DNA from: Paracyclopina nana
Lineage: Eukaryota; Arthropoda; Copepoda; Cyclopoida; Cyclopettidae
DNA: 64,000 nt
Direction of reading: 5' to 3'
Assembly: GCA_019096065.1 (NCBI GenBank)
Contig: JAGUCH010000005.1
Span: 3,720,001-3,784,000 of the forward strand
Positions 45,569 to 59,700 of the stretch are shown one piece after another. The stretch's first letter is position 1. Every line of letters starts with the position of its first letter. The notes beneath the pieces were generated by a model that searched no databases, had not been told where the DNA came from, and saw only the letters and a program-made list of their open reading frames with translations. The position numbers were made by a program, and so were the translations under genes.

Positions 45569-47620
45569 GTCTGTGAATTTGATGATGATCACTTCCTCAA
45601 ACGCACAATGAACACTGAAATTGTTGATGAGAGCGGCGCAAACTGAAGTCGTAACAGCAGCAGCAGCAGAACTCGGAGCTCCGAGAGCTTCGTGCGCGCA
45701 CCCAAAATATAGTAGCGCACTAGCCTACCCCGCTTTAGCCGCGAAGGCTCTTATCAAACCAAGACCAAGGCTGATGCTGCCAAAGCTGCTAAGGAGGGAG
45801 AGAAAGGCCTCGCGGATGCTAAAGGCTCTCTTTTCCACTCTCAGGCAAAAGCCACTCCGCTCCCAAGCTGGTTGCTGGCATGCTCCCAAAAGGGCTCCGA
45901 GCGTAGAACAGCAGTAAATGGATCACAATTATAGTAAAAATAGATGTCAGTTGCTCACGCGGAGAATCATCCCTTGCACCTGCAATCCAAGCTTTAAGCC
46001 TTTGAAAGCTGCCTTAATCGAGGCTTCAGCACCTCATTGCAGTGCACTAGTAATTGTGCAGATTGAAAGAAAGTTCCCCCCCGTATGCCTCAATTTCACA
46101 ATAGGTAATTCTGCATGCGTGAGTGCGAGGGAGCTTCCACGGGAATTGCTCCGTTGCATCGACTCAGTATAGATGGCGCTCGCATCAGTGAACGCTTTGA
46201 GCGTAGGGAGCGCTGCATTACGACCTTTGGGCTCTGGCGATGTTCCGAGCTCCGTGCGAAATTTCAGTATTTTGTAGCGTCCTTCCCTGACGTGGCAAAT
46301 TTCTTTTAGACTCGTCCTCCCCAACGGCAGTTGGCCGGAATGCGAGGCAAAGGTGGGACATGGATGCCCGCACGTCTCGTCAGTTCCCACCTTCAATGCG
46401 CGTTTTACTACAAGGAGCAGCTACAAGGAACTTGGCTCGAAAACGGCTTCAAAAGCTACCATTTTCCATCCATCGATTCATGCGGTCCCAATAGTTAGTA
46501 CACTACTATAAAGGGCTCAAGGTGGGAAGTTGGGGAGGGAGGGGCTGGCAGCTTTGTCGTCCGAAGGCCCTCCTATGTATGGCACAAAGTAGCGCAACTT
46601 TCCGCCAGAATAACAAGCCACCTCAAAGAAGGTGGACGTTTTTACGCGGTGCATGCGCGAGTGCGGTGCGCGTGAGTGTGCCCAAAAAATGGGCCATGTG
46701 GGTAAAGTTGGGCAAAGGCCTGCAGATTCACCGATTTCCCCCCTGTTCCATCCGGCAAAAAGAACAGACCCAGATCCTGCCTTTCACTTTGGGCACATGT
46801 GTGTGTGTACGCACACTTTCCTCGCCCATTTGCCCAACTGCTACGAAGCGCATGGTACCGTGCCGTGCCGACGAGGAGCACCAAAAATAATGCGAGAATT
46901 GGGCCTTGAACTTGAGCGCCGCGACATTAAAAACCTTGATGGATGTCACGGCATTTTTGGACGCGTTGCATCGATGATCCGGACCCGGTGGAGGGGCGAG
47001 CATCTTCCGAATGAGCTCAACTGGTCGGGATATTCACGCGTTGCGGCGCTTTAATATTAAGGTCCGTGCGCGACGTGCCGGCTGCCTGCTTTCCTCGCTT
47101 TTCCACGCGTGCTGGCTCCAGCCTTGTTCTCCGCTCCCACCTGGATTTTCCAATGTGGAGACCTAACCCAAGGTAACGCGCCACTCGTATGGCTTTACCC
47201 GCCCACACATGGATCCGCCGCCGCAGTGCACTTGTCGGAAAGCTCCGTCCGTGTCTTGGCGTCCCGGCAAAATCGTAATGGAGCGGTGAAACGGTGAAAT
47301 TCCCAGTCGTGCATCTCTCGGCGTAGCTGCATTATTATGCCCGCCGACGTTTGTCGCGCGGTTCGCCGTTGGGCTCCGCGGCTGTTCTGCGTGCCGGTCA
47401 TTCACGCTCGCCACACCCTGATGCAAACCGGCCATTTTCCCGTCCGTCACTCGCTCACTCGCAACAGCATAGCGATAAAAAGCGGGTTATGCGTGCTCCG
47501 ACATTGTTTTTTTAAATGTGACAAGCAACTCCGTTTAAAGCCGCGTTCAATGCTCAATCACAGAACTGGAAGCCTTCGCTTGCTTAGAAAGGGATTCCGC
47601 ATTTCTACAGCTTGCCTGTG
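45530..47620. promoter_or_regulatory. CpG-rich block (CpG-island-like)
   Basis: CpG dinucleotides reach about seven or eight per 60 bases (for example 47041-47100 and 47221-47280), against one or two per line in surrounding DNA, and GC content is clearly higher. A TATAAA lies at 46507-46512. Open frames inside are short, differ between all frames and resemble nothing known. It may hold promoters or 5' UTRs for the minus-strand exon at 45508-45568, for the first RTK gene (whose 5' UTR acceptor is at 51672), or both. Confidence 0.5.
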
Positions 47621-47629
47621 GCCGATTTA

Positions 47630-48041
47630 GGCCTGGATCAGCTGGTCCTGATTGCAGCGCAATTTCGGTCATAATTTCAGCTGCTGTTTGTAATTGCGCT
47701 GCAATTTAAGTGGATCAGCTACTACAGATAATTGCAGCGCAATTTCGGCGAGCAAAGCAGCGGCGGAACTTTAACAGTAAAGTCAACCAAACCTTTGCAA
47801 TTTAAGTTGGCCTAACTTTTGGCCTTATTTGCCATAACAGAGGCTGTTTTTGATAGTTTAAGCTCTAATGATCCCATTTTTGAATTTTGGTCTTAAAGTT
47901 TGAATATAAACCCAATATAGAAGTAATTTTTGAGCATGGCAAATATTGGATTACAATTACCAGCTGATCGCTGTTATGTTGACAATTGCATCGCAATTAC
48001 GGCGCTCAAAATTGCGGTGAAATAACCAGCTGATCCAGGCC
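47630..48041. mobile_element. PIF/Harbinger-type MITE, 412 bp, TTA target duplication
   Basis: Both ends carry the perfect 17-bp inverted repeat GGCCTGGATCAGCTGGT, and TTA stands directly outside each end (47627-47629 and 48042-48044). A three-base TTA/TWA duplication with G-rich ends is characteristic of PIF/Harbinger elements. Internally the self-complementary string ATTGCAGCGCAAT and variants occur several times in both orientations. No transposase frame is present. Confidence 0.8.
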
Positions 48042-51000
48042 TTAATGTAAAGAAGGCTTCTTCCGTCTCTCGAATCGCCTGGTTTGAAAGCTAGGCAAGG
48101 TAAACAAAAATACGCTACGTTGGATTCATAAAAGGCACTAATGAGGGCGAACTAGGGAGGCTCGTTAGTCGCTTTATGACGCATTTGATAGAGGAAAACT
48201 CTTTGCGGGATGCGCAATTCTTTATTAAAAAGCGGCACGCGCGTTGATGCGAACATTGTCATCCGTGAATTATTGAGCGAATCGTAATTAAAGTAGCATG
48301 ATGAAACGCGAGGTGAAAAATGAATTTTGCATGACGTCGTCGCACAAGCTCCATTAAATGGGAACTGGTGGAAGTGTGACTTGACTCGTATTGATTCAAG
48401 GCTTTTGAACCCCGCACGTCGGACGTGAACATTGAACATATACGCCCCACCACGATGTGTGTACTTTTTCAGACATGCTGCCATAGTATATACATATTGA
48501 ACCAAAGTGCTTTTGATGATGGCACCTCATGCGTCATCGCATTGACTTTTTAGAAAGGAAGGCCGACCTCAACCAGTCTCCTCAGGATATTATGATTTGC
48601 CGCCTTCTGTTGCCACAGCTACAATATTCCTAATTAATGGAAAGCTACCACCAATCAATTTGAGTGATCCCCATGCAAACAGTCATATTCCACTATTTGC
48701 TCACAGCCTTTTTCGTTTGGACAGCAGCCTATTGGCGAATTCGACAAAAAAGGGGACATTTCGCGATGATGACATATCCTGAAGAACGACCAGAAATAGC
48801 GCATTTATCATCGAGGCCCAGTTAATGCAATTTCCTCTAGTGACAGAAGAACTGTTCGAGAATAATTGAAAGTCTCACACGCTGAAAAACTCATTCGGCT
48901 CAAATATTTGATGCCTTTTCGCGCATACAATTCTTGCCTAGTATGAAAAGTTGCAGAAAGCTCTAGACCTGGCACAAAATGCATCATCACATTTTCATCA
49001 AACTGGCGGAAAACACACTCCACCCTGCTAATAACGAGCTGGTAATATTTGCCAGAAATGCCTCGGCAAATGAAATTGAAAAGCTCCATGATCAAATTGA
49101 CTATTATTCTTGCATTTAGAACATCACCGCTACTTCTACGCATCAAGTGAAAATGATCTCGAGAAGGACGAAGCTAGACCGGCTTGCTTTGAAAGTAAAC
49201 AATCATCTGCCAAGAAGACAAACTTGATTTGGTAAAGCTTCGAGCTACAAGTGAGAAACTCAGCTTGAGCACAGCTGCGCTAGATATTTAATCAACTGCG
49301 TCTCTCCGAATTGGTACAGTCGGGCCTAACACAATCCAGATTTTCGTGGATGTCTCAGATAAAAAGGTCAGCATTTGTGTCTCGCGTTGAATCACGGTTG
49401 ACTTGGTAGCTTAAAGTGAAAAACGTCCATGTATTTAATGCTTTAGGGGAAAATGGCACATTTTCTACCATGAATGCCCAGAGCACAAATATAGCTTTCC
49501 ATAAAATATTAACACCCTGGTATGAGTAAACAATTGTAGAAAAGCCTTGGAATGAAAGCTGAAATAGATCAATGTTCATAAAAGAAGGAAAGAAAAAAAA
49601 CTATGTAATGTGCCTTTTTAATGAAGTGGCCTAAAATAAATCGGTTGATACAAGAGGAGCTGAGAGGGATGATTCTTCTAAATTGTTTATGCTGAGAAGA
49701 TTTTCTCTAATGGCGAGGCTAATTGCTGACACAATCTGTCAGAATGCTAACATTTATCTGCCCATATTTACCTTAAAACTTTTTGGGCCTCAAAATTGAA
49801 TTTCCCCACTGCCAAATTAATTGTCTGGCAAAACTCCTGTCCTTCAAGGATTTGACGAATAAAAACACTTGAAATGTAAACATACTAAGCTCATCTAAAG
49901 CAGCTGAACAGTAGCAAAAGAAGACTCTAATCGTGCAATTGTTGCGACAAGTGATCTTCACAAACAAAATTTATGCTAGGGTGAATCAACCAAGCATAGG
50001 AGAAGTTAAACGAACGCGTTATCGGAGATTTTTCCTTTCTCCCTCTCTTTTGGTCTCTGAACGACCGCTTTGCTCATAGCAGGCTTTTAGTTGTTCTTTG
50101 GGGCGTAGACTAGCAACATTTTTCGAAGCATTGTCATTGTAGCTCTGAACCAGGCAGCACAAAAGGTAATTCTTTTAATAACCACATAGTATTTGGACAC
50201 TTCCTTTCCAAAAATGAAATTAAGTAACATAAAAAACGTCATGTCAGATGCCATAAACTGACATCAATCAACAAGGAAAAAAATTATGGACTATGAGGGA
50301 CATCGATAACTGCTTATCAAATTTTACATAGCGAAAACTTAGACAGTTTCTATTTATTGTAGAATTAAAATTGTGCTCAAGCAAGAATTACACAAAGAAT
50401 ACATTTATCTAAGAGTTGCATAAGTTTGCATTTTTCTCAACAATTTCTTCCATCATACATTAGCCAATTTATAATTTACGGCAACAAGTGCACAACTAGC
50501 TATTAATAATCCTTTAAAGGTAGAAAAGGAAAAGTCATTTTTTGGAAAGCATTAATTTGCTTGAGCTATCTTATACATGAGAGAATGGCTTACAATGTAT
50601 TGACCAAGAACTAATATTTGAATGAGGTAAGGGTGTACAAAGGTGCACAGCCTATGACAACTGAGGCACTTGTGATAGCTATTAGTACAAAAAAGAAAAG
50701 TATCACATTTCAATTATTTTCACACGGTTTCAAGCAATGAGAAAGTTATGAACACCAATGTACGGGCTCATGGAACCTAAATATAGAAAAAGTGGGCAGT
50801 TTTATAAACGATTTTGCTATCTAAATCATATTGGCCCTTGTGATCTGCTAGGTCTCCAAAATCAGTTGCTGTTATAAATTTGAGCTCTTTCTAATTTTCA
50901 AGGTTAATGTAATCAGCGTGAAAGAATATCAGATACACATAAGTCCTTCTGTCTAGAACGGATCGATAAATGCATGGAGTACACCTCAATGTTACGATCG

Positions 51001-51672
51001 AGCATAAGTCTCAACTGTTGCTGCAAATGCCCATTGCACCGCTTTATACGACTTTTTGTTTGATCAACACGACGATAAGTTTAGCTAGCTAAAGTTCATC
51101 CCCAATAAAAGCGATCGAGACCACATTTACAACCAGATTTCTCTTGGCCGCTTTGACCATTAAACTTTTGTAATCAAAGTGTGAAAATCGAGCCGAAACT
51201 TACCACACACTCGTGAAATTGACAAGACTAGTTAATTTTGGCAGTAGTTTAATGAAAAAGTACTTTAAGAGTAGTAAAAAAGCGATAAACTTTTACCTGT
51301 GCCCACTAGATTGAGGCAATTCCTTGCAAAAAATTAGCCCCTTTTTCTTATCTCAACTTATCTGAACTGCGTAGATTTTCAACAAACTGTTTTCAACTGT
51401 TGCTGCATAAGGATTACCAAAATAACAGGGAAAGAAGAGCTGAAAGTCATCGCGAATTATTACATCGGAGCTCTTGAGACGAATTGCTTCAAAGTTTGCT
51501 TAGCAGTAGGTAAACGTTGCCAAATATTACGCAAACCTACTCATGATGTATTGTGGACAATGTGATGTGACTCTATTTTCGCAAGCAGCTACGACGAAAT
51601 TGCTTTTTTAAGAGGATATTGCATCGCACAAAAGCCTATTTTTTCTAGCTTCTACTCCTTTTTGTGATTTCA
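48042..51672. other. Intergenic or 5' UTR intron sequence upstream of the first RTK
   Basis: AT-rich with no coding exon recognised. It ends in a strong polypyrimidine tract and acceptor (CTCCTTTTTGTGATTTCAG, ending 51672), which suggests that this DNA is, at least in part, an intron in the 5' UTR of the first receptor kinase gene. Confidence 0.5.
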
Positions 51673-51819
51673 GCTTTAGGCGGGCCTGCTCGTTGTGGGA
51701 TTCACACTACAGCCGTAGCTCATGTTTGTGTATCTTATCATCAGCCGAGTAGTTGCAAAGCCAAGATTGCAAGAGAGGTGCTTGTTTTTCGACGACAGCC
51801 TCAAGTGAGGCCATTGACG

Positions 51820-54800
51820 ATGAGGATGATGACCAGGATCGTGTTTCTATTGTCTTTTCTGCTCGCAGCCTCTCGAGGCATTGATCAAAAAAGGCCTCCA
51901 CGGTTGCAGCCTCCCAATGACCAGCATGTGCTATCAGCTGGAGACACATTGGAGCTCAACTGCGTAGGAGACTCTCCATTGGAATGGGAGCTACCAGCCA
52001 TTGAGAATGGTGAAGAGCCGAGTGAGAGATTGAATATAACTCAGTCCTCAGACGGATATCAGTTCTTTGCGGAGCTAAGGCTTGAAAATACCACCTACTT
52101 GGACACTGGGGCTTATGTGTGCAAGTATGAGGGCACCAACAATGAAAATGTGAGAAAATCCTTACAAAGCTTATGTACTACTACATATATAGTCCCTTGA
52201 GCTTCTTCGCTGTATCGTTGTTGTGGCAAGGATTGATTGTCAACGTTTGGAAGGCCTTTTCCATTAATTTGAGGGCTTTTCAGTGGAGCCATCTCAATGT
52301 AGTTTAAAAGCATTTTGGGGAGCGCCATAGAGAAAGCAAACAGTCCCACATAATTTCATTTTTTTCGAGCCTTCACTCGTAAATAGATCTTGACAAGAAA
52401 CTTCTTATTTCAGGAGTGGATGGCCACAGCTCGGATATATTTGTTTGTGTACGATGCAGTGCACTTGATTGACTTTCGAACTTCGGCATATAGTCTGATG
52501 AACGTGCATGAAGATGACGAAGCTGTCATTCCATGCAGACCAACACATCCCAATGTCACAATGACCTTCTTCAACGTGAAAAATGACCGAGAAGTCGAAA
52601 TCAGCGACTCGCTGCAAAGAAGACTTTTCAAATATGATCCCCAAGTTGGGCTGACAATTACAAAAGGCAGCCCTATGTTCCACCAGGACAAGGTTATTTG
52701 CAAGGCTCGATTGGGGGAAGTTGAGCAGAGCTACAATTTCATTCCTAATTTTCACCGTGAGCCAGAGATGAGAGACACCACAATTCAGAGCAGCCACGAA
52801 TACCCCATAAAAGGTGACAACTTCACCCTGACCTGCAGAGCTCATTTCTTCCAACATTATAACCCTGCCACTGAGCTCTTTTGGAACTACGATGAAGACC
52901 CGAGAATCAATGTCACCAAGCAGACTGTAACCTATCGCGCAAAAACTGTAGGCGAAATAACGAAAACACTGATAATCACCAACTTGCAAAAGTCGGACGA
53001 GAACAGGTCATTTTCCTGCTATTTGCAACTCAAAACGAATACCAAGACAGCCAACTATAAGCCGTCTGTCTACAAGCTGGGGTACATAAGAGCAAGTGAG
53101 ATGGAAGGCTACATCGGCAACATTTCCTGGCACGGAAGCCCAGAAATAGAGAGGAACTCCACGCATTTGGGTAAAATTAACAAATAATTTGTATTGGCAT
53201 TATTTCAGCCGAGATATAAGGCCAAATGTAGCAGCAGGATTTTATGCGTTTTTAATTACAGGAAGGCCAGTGATGTGGATTTTTGATGTGTTTGCCACCC
53301 CCAATCCAGTGCTATCCTGGTATGATCCGAAAGGCTTCGAAATTGACTACAGAAAATGGGAGAAATACAAGCTGGAGTTTGACAGTACTAAGCACAAGTT
53401 CAAATTGACCATCAATGAAGTTCAAGTGCCCGATATGGGTCATTACATCCTAAAAATTGTTGTCGGCAATGATTATCACCAGGCAAACTCGACCAAGACT
53501 AAACAGGTGGACATGTTTTTAAACATTTACTCTGATCCGCAAGTGATCTTGACACCTCAAGGGAGCAGCATCAGCGAAAGTGAAGAGAAACCTTTCTACA
53601 TTGTAGAAAAAATGATCATTTTCAGCTGTGTCGCTCAAGGATTTCCCATGGACGTGGAAAGCCTCCAATGGACATTTCGACAATGCCATAACTTTTCTAG
53701 CTGTGAGGAAGAGGAGATTATCTCACCAGAAATGTATTCCCCTTTGGCACCAATTGATGGGCTGATTAATTCCAAGTATCACTTCAAGTACACATCTCAG
53801 TTGGCAGTGATTCCTGAAAAATCTGGCATTTTTGCATGTTCAGTGTGCAACTTTAGCCAAAAGACTAAATGTGACAAGAAAGCCACGCCAGTGTTTATCA
53901 ATGAATTCAGTCATAAAGGATGCTCTCTCGAGGAGCCAAAAAATTTGACCTACATTGTGGAAGGTGACGAGGTCAGCTTGACATGTACAGCATCTCAATA
54001 CAACTTCACACAAGTAGAATGGTTCAAGCACACTGGCAATGGCCTGACCTCAGCGTCTGAAATTTCAGGCGTTGAAGTAATTGATGAGGAAACGGCTTTC
54101 AGCTTCGTCAGTAGGATAATCTTTCGGAGAATTCGACTCACCCAGGGCGGCACTTTTGTATGTCAAATATCCGGAATTGAGAAAAATCGCAACAAAACAC
54201 TAGAGACTACAATCAATGTTTTGCCCAAAACTGAACCGGTAAAGTCGACTAGTTTCAACATGAACGGCTCTACAATTCTGCCTTTGGGAGGAAAGACAGT
54301 GATCCTTGACTGCTCCATGAAATCAGGAAGACCAGAACCGGTCATAACTTGGACCAAGGATGACCAGCCTTTTCCAAGTGAAATGGAAAATTCAAGTCAC
54401 GTCGTAGTGGCTATGAATGGATCAGTTTTGAAGTTTCAATACCTGCAAGTAGACGATTCCGGGGTTTACAAATGTACTGCAAGAAACAGAGCCGGATCTG
54501 TGAGTGGATCACTCGTCATGGAAGTGCAAGAGCCATTCAACCTTTCCCCATTTGTCATCGCACTCATAGTCAGTGGCTGCGTGGTCCTGGTCATTCTTAT
54601 CATCTTAGGAATCGTTTTAGTCTGGAGAGTGCGAGTCTACAACGAAAAGTACAAGCAGCTCACAGCTCATGAGCTGATCATGTTTGAAAATGGTGATCCA
54701 GCCAGCATCAACCCAGAGCTAGGGGTAGATGATCAGGCTGACCTGCTGCCATATAATAAGAAATTCGAGTTTCCAAGGGAGTCATTGAAGCTAGGAAAGC

Positions 54801-56474
54801 AATTGGGATCAGGAGCCTTCGGAAGAGTGCTCAAGGCTCAGGCCATTGGGATCAATGCTTGGGAAAGGTCGACAACCGTCGCAGTGAAAATGGTCAAGCC
54901 AAATGCTGACATTATGTACGTGAGAGCATTGATGGCTGAGCTAAAAATCATGATCCACTTGGGCAAGCACTTGAACATTGTCAACCTCCTCGGAGCCTGC
55001 ACAAATGGACTGGCCAGAAAGGAGCTTTTGGTCATCGTTGAATACTGCAGATTTGGAAATCTGCAAAAGTACCTGCTTCAACATAGGCATCACTTCATTG
55101 ACCAAATTGACCCCATCACTGGGGACATTAATTTCAATATTGGCCAAGACATGATTGATGGCTACGGGAATGACTTGCCCACAGTGAGAGAACAGGCTGA
55201 AATGTCAGCAGTCTATTTGAGCCATAACAATGCCACAACCCACCAAGATGGGTATTTGCTTCCACGAGAGCAGCAACAGTGCAACGCCAGCCATGAGGAG
55301 CAAAGGAGGAATTCCAGCATCAGATATGTGGCCAATCCGAGCGACAGGAATAGAAGGAAACGGACAGTTTCCATTCAATCAGACTACAATGGTGGCAACC
55401 AAGTTGTCAACACTGACATGACAACGCTTCCAGAAGAGGAGGAAGATGAAAGTACAAATACCAATGGTGGTAGACCAGGTGTATCGAGGACGCAAAGTAC
55501 GTCCTCCAGATGCAGTCAGAATCCTGGATGGAGAGGCAACGTAAGAGGTGATTATGACGTGACCTCAGTAAGACCAATATGTACCAAAGATCTTATCTGT
55601 TGGGCCTACCAAGTAAGTTATTTTACATTAAACCTAAAATATATTATGTGACATGGTTTGCAGGTCACAAGGGGCATGGAGTACCTTGCAAGCAAAAAGG
55701 TCATGCATGGCGACTTGGCATGTCGGAACATTCTGCTCGCCCAAGACAATGTCGTCAAGATTTGTGACTTTGGCCTCGCTAAAGACATTTACAAAAACAA
55801 TGCATACCAAAAGAAGACAGATGGACCACTGCCAGTCAAGTGGATGGCCATCGAGAGCATCAGAGATAGAGTATTTTCGACCCAATCTGACGTCTGGGCA
55901 TTTGGCATTGTCCTTTGGGAGATGTTTTCAATGGGGAAAACTCCATATCCTGGAGTGGAAGCTTGTGATCTTTACAATATGCTATTGAGGTAAGAAATTT
56001 GGAAAATTGCAGGCTTGGGTATTTTAATTGGATGTTTTCAGGGGGCATCGAATGGAGAAGCCGGAGGTCTGCCCTCAGCAAATTTATCAAATGATGCTTC
56101 AAACGTGGGACAACGAGCCCACAAAGAGGCCAAACTTTCTTGACCTAATGGACGAGTTGGGTGATCTCCTTGAAGAGGGTGAAAAAGATCACTACCTCGA
56201 CCTGACCAAAAAGTTTGATGCTTCAACTGCTGAGGCAGCCAATAACACGGTTGAAAACAAAGACTACTTAGCCATGATGTCACCTCCAGACTTTGCTACT
56301 CAAATGAGTGTTTCGCCGTGTGAAGATCCAGAAGGCTACCTACAGCCTCGGAAATCTCCCTTGCATATGGACAATGATGAATATCTATTACCCAACAGCA
56401 AAAACCAACAAGTCATTGAAATGCTGCCACTAATGAGCAATGGCAACAATGGCACCTTAGTTTCCTTATCATAA
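51820..56474 (+). CDS. VEGFR/PDGFR (PVR)-like receptor tyrosine kinase 1 (5 exons, 1,398 aa)
   Basis: A single-pass receptor kinase for a PDGF/VEGF-type growth factor. Exons are 51820-52149, 52414-53170, 53262-55612, 55664-55989 and 56042-56474. A signal peptide ([20 protein letters not shown]) precedes seven Ig-like domains. The fourth lacks the Cys pair, as in VEGFR domain 4. The TM lies near 788-815. The kinase has GSGAFGRV (~878), VAVKMVK (~905), a kinase insert of about 160 residues, HGDLACRN (~1160, Gly in place of the HRD Arg), CDFGLAK and an activation loop with tyrosines ([11 protein letters not shown]). The tail has DYLAM, a YxxM motif that would recruit PI3-kinase, plus EGYLQP and EYLLP. 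A 2,351-bp exon covers Ig4 through the kinase insert. Start chosen for the signal peptide; the open frame extends upstream but runs into the acceptor at 51672. Confidence 0.93.
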
Positions 56475-56600
56475 TTACCTAACACTACTATACACATGCA
56501 ACAGAACGTTGTTCATTACATTGAGAAAAAAGGGGAACACGAATATGCTTCAAAATGGAATTACTTCACATCTTTATAGTAGAGCTAGTCACCAACAAAA

Positions 56601-56606
56601 AATAAA
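56601..56606 (+). terminator. Poly(A) signal of receptor kinase 1
   Basis: AATAAA starts 127 bp after the stop codon and 115 bp before the start of the next gene, so the first gene must end here or very close. Confidence 0.65.
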
Positions 56607-56720
56607 GATACAACTGATAAAGGGCTTCTTGTCTGGGGACCTACATATCATATTGGCTTGGATTGATAGCTTATCAGTAAGGCTAGCTTGAGCAGAAAAT
56701 GATAGCGTGCAACTGCAATA

Positions 56721-59700
56721 ATGCTCAAAAGTTTTACTATTTTGCTGCTGCTTTCCTCGATGAGAACTCATCCAGTGAAATCCATAGTACTATCACATCA
56801 AGCAAAGATCCCGAAAGAACCCCTCAAGAATGAAACTTACATGGTAGGCATTCAAGGCCAACCTTTTGAAGTGAACTGTATCGCAGGAGAATCCGACATA
56901 GATCATCCAACATGGGTTTTCACAAGGGACATTTGGGAACGAACGCCCCAGGATGAAAGCACAAGTACAGTATAAGAGCAAGTTAAAACTTATAAAAAAC
57001 GATTGCCTCACTCCGTTTTCAGTTAATCATGGGTATGATTCAGAAGCCACGGGAAGGTATATGACAACATTGCACTTTAATCGTGTCAGATTAGATGACT
57101 ACGGATTGTATGAATGCCTGTCAGAGTCGAAACAAGTTCTGAGGAAATTCTTCCTCTACGTGCAATCCAAAAAATCCCTGCTTCTTCCTGTGGAGCAATC
57201 AATTCTTAGAATCAATGCGGGAGGAGCAGCGATTATACCTTGCAGGGTTCTCAATCCAACGGATCCAAATATCAAAGTAAAACTCATCAGGCAAATGACC
57301 GGAGAGAACCTGGTCAACACTGTGTACCTAGGCCCTACTGAAGGGTTCGAAATTCAAAAAGCCCTGCTGCCTGATCATGATGGAGTGGTTGAATGCCAGG
57401 CTGAATCCGGATCTTTGGTGGACAAGATTCAATTCATTCTAAGCTTGAATCTAGCCTCTGATGGCCCCATTATCAGCCCTCCCCAGGACTGCAAGCAATG
57501 TTTTGAACTGACCAAGCCACATATTCAATTGGAGGGAGAGAATGAAGAAGATATCCACGAGGGAGACAACGTTGAGCTCAAATGCATGCTCACTATTCCT
57601 TCGTCAATGAAGGGGCAAATTGAGCTGAGTTGGCTAACATTTAAGCTCGGACCGTCACTAGGCCAATTCAATACGACTACTTTGGCCATAAACGAGTCCA
57701 ATGGATACATAGAGCTTGTGGCCCTCAATCATATAAAAAATATCACCTCCCCTGGACCATTCAAGTGCGCCTCGCGGTCCAAAGATGAATATGGCACAAC
57801 TTTGGAGCAGCTTTATACAGCCATCACTTTTAAGCTGGTCCAATTCAAAGAAGGCAAAAATAAGACCATTGAATGGCACAAAGATACGTTTAATGAAGTC
57901 ATCCACGTGGACGAAATGGAAGCAGTCAAATGGGTCATCGGATTCACCATCCACAGCAGAGAACGAGTTGACGTCAACACTCCGCCCAATTTCAAGCTTT
58001 CTAGACGGGATGGAGCTCTTGTAAGATTCTCAAATGAAACCAAAAAAGACACGTACCATCGGAATAGATTTGTGCTCACGCTTCACCTGGAACAATGCAC
58101 CATCGAAGATATGGGGGAGTACGAGCTGGAGATCTTTAATACAGACGATGGAGTAGCTTTCAAGCCTCATTTGCCCATGTCTCTTTACGTGAATGGAAAG
58201 CCCAAGGTGAAAATCGAAGGGAATAATCCGAGTGGATTTTACCATTCCGGACAAGACTACAACATCACAGCATCCATATGGAGCTATCCTATTAACGAGA
58301 CCAGGTACTTTCCCAAAGTAAACTTATCATAAGTATTTTTACCCTAAGCAGAATTGCATTTTGCAGCATTGAGATATTCTTTACGAATTGCACCAACGAG
58401 GAAATGAAAGCTTGCACTCCTGAGAATGCCAAAATGTACAATGAGAGGGTAAGCTTAGAACCAAGCTCGATAGGAGGGCCTTGGGTTGCCAAAAGTGATG
58501 GCCTTGATATCGTGCATCATGAGACGACACCAGGGCGTCGAAATGGATACTCCGAGTCCTTTTACATCAAAGTTCACGGGGGCGACCACAGTGGCTTTCT
58601 AGTGAGCAAAGCTTGCAGAAATAGTGGCTCCTATTGTTCTGAAGAAATAGTGCCACTTTTTGTCACCGATCTGCCTACGAGTAACGGGACTTTCTTCGAC
58701 TCATCAGCGACCTCTGTTGTCGAGGGCGACGCTGTCAGCTTTACATGCGCAGCCTCCAAAGTCATGTACTCGAATGTCACATGGGGGCACTCGAGCGGAG
58801 CAAGCATAATTGAAGATGATGGAGCGGAAGTTCACTTTTGGGAGACCGATTTTTCTTATTGGACCAATATTTCTGTGGAGCAGAGCACTCAAAAAAATTC
58901 GGGCTCCTTTATCTGCATAGCGCTAAGGTTGATTTTCAAAGCCCATCAAAAAGACACTAAAATTATCGTTTTTACCAGAGAAATCATCTTAACAAAATAT
59001 CCTTAAAAAAGCGTACACTTTTGGTTAATTTACACCTCTGTGGAAACTTTGGCCAACATAAGATCCCTTTTGCAACCTAAAAAAACGCATATTTCACAGT
59101 GAGGAATCAGGGGCTTTTTAGTAATAACTCCACTCTAATAATACAAGGCACTCTGCTATATACTCCTTTACTATTTCATTGTTGACGGCTTTAAAATCAA
59201 CCTTAACCACCAAAAAAGTGAAAGCAAGCAAATGACAGCCAGGTTTTCTCGAAGCCTGCAAGTGAGAAGAGTGCAACCGCCAACAATTACAGGAAACAAC
59301 AACACTCAAGTCATCAAGTTGGGTGAGAATTTCACGCTATCGTGCGGATACGACATCAAAGGAGATCCAACTCCAGCCATTGTTTGGTCCAAAGATGGAA
59401 ATCCGATTGAAAGCGTGGTAGTGGGTCCCAACGAAAAAGACGAATACTTTGAATACCGAGCTGAGCTAGCTTACTTCGGCAGCAATTCTGAGCACAGATT
59501 TTTGGCCACAAAGTGCTTCCCTGAGGGGTCGAGAAAGGTTCAAAAAAGAACGCTTGGACGTTGCCAATCAACTATTATGGCCTCAATTGAAGGCTACTAC
59601 GTTTGTACTGCGTCTAATCGAGGAGGCTCAACTAGCATATTTACCAAAGTGGAGTATCAAGTGGAAGTGCCGAGAACGCATGTGATTTGGGGAGGCACAA

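Noticed and set aside
45740-45930. Frame reading KADAAKAAKEGEKGLADAKG
   Set aside because: Looks histone-H1/LEA-like in composition, but stops lie just upstream, and there is no start codon or convincing acceptor.
46522-47054. Overlapping 120-140-codon frames in the CpG-rich block
   Set aside because: GC-rich DNA has few stops; frames overlap on both strands, show no domain and no coherent splice structure.
53209-53261. Acceptor TATTTCAG at 53208 for exon 3 of receptor kinase 1
   Set aside because: From the phase-1 donor at 53170 it leads at once to an in-frame TAA; the acceptor ending at 53261 keeps frame and has a better pyrimidine tract.
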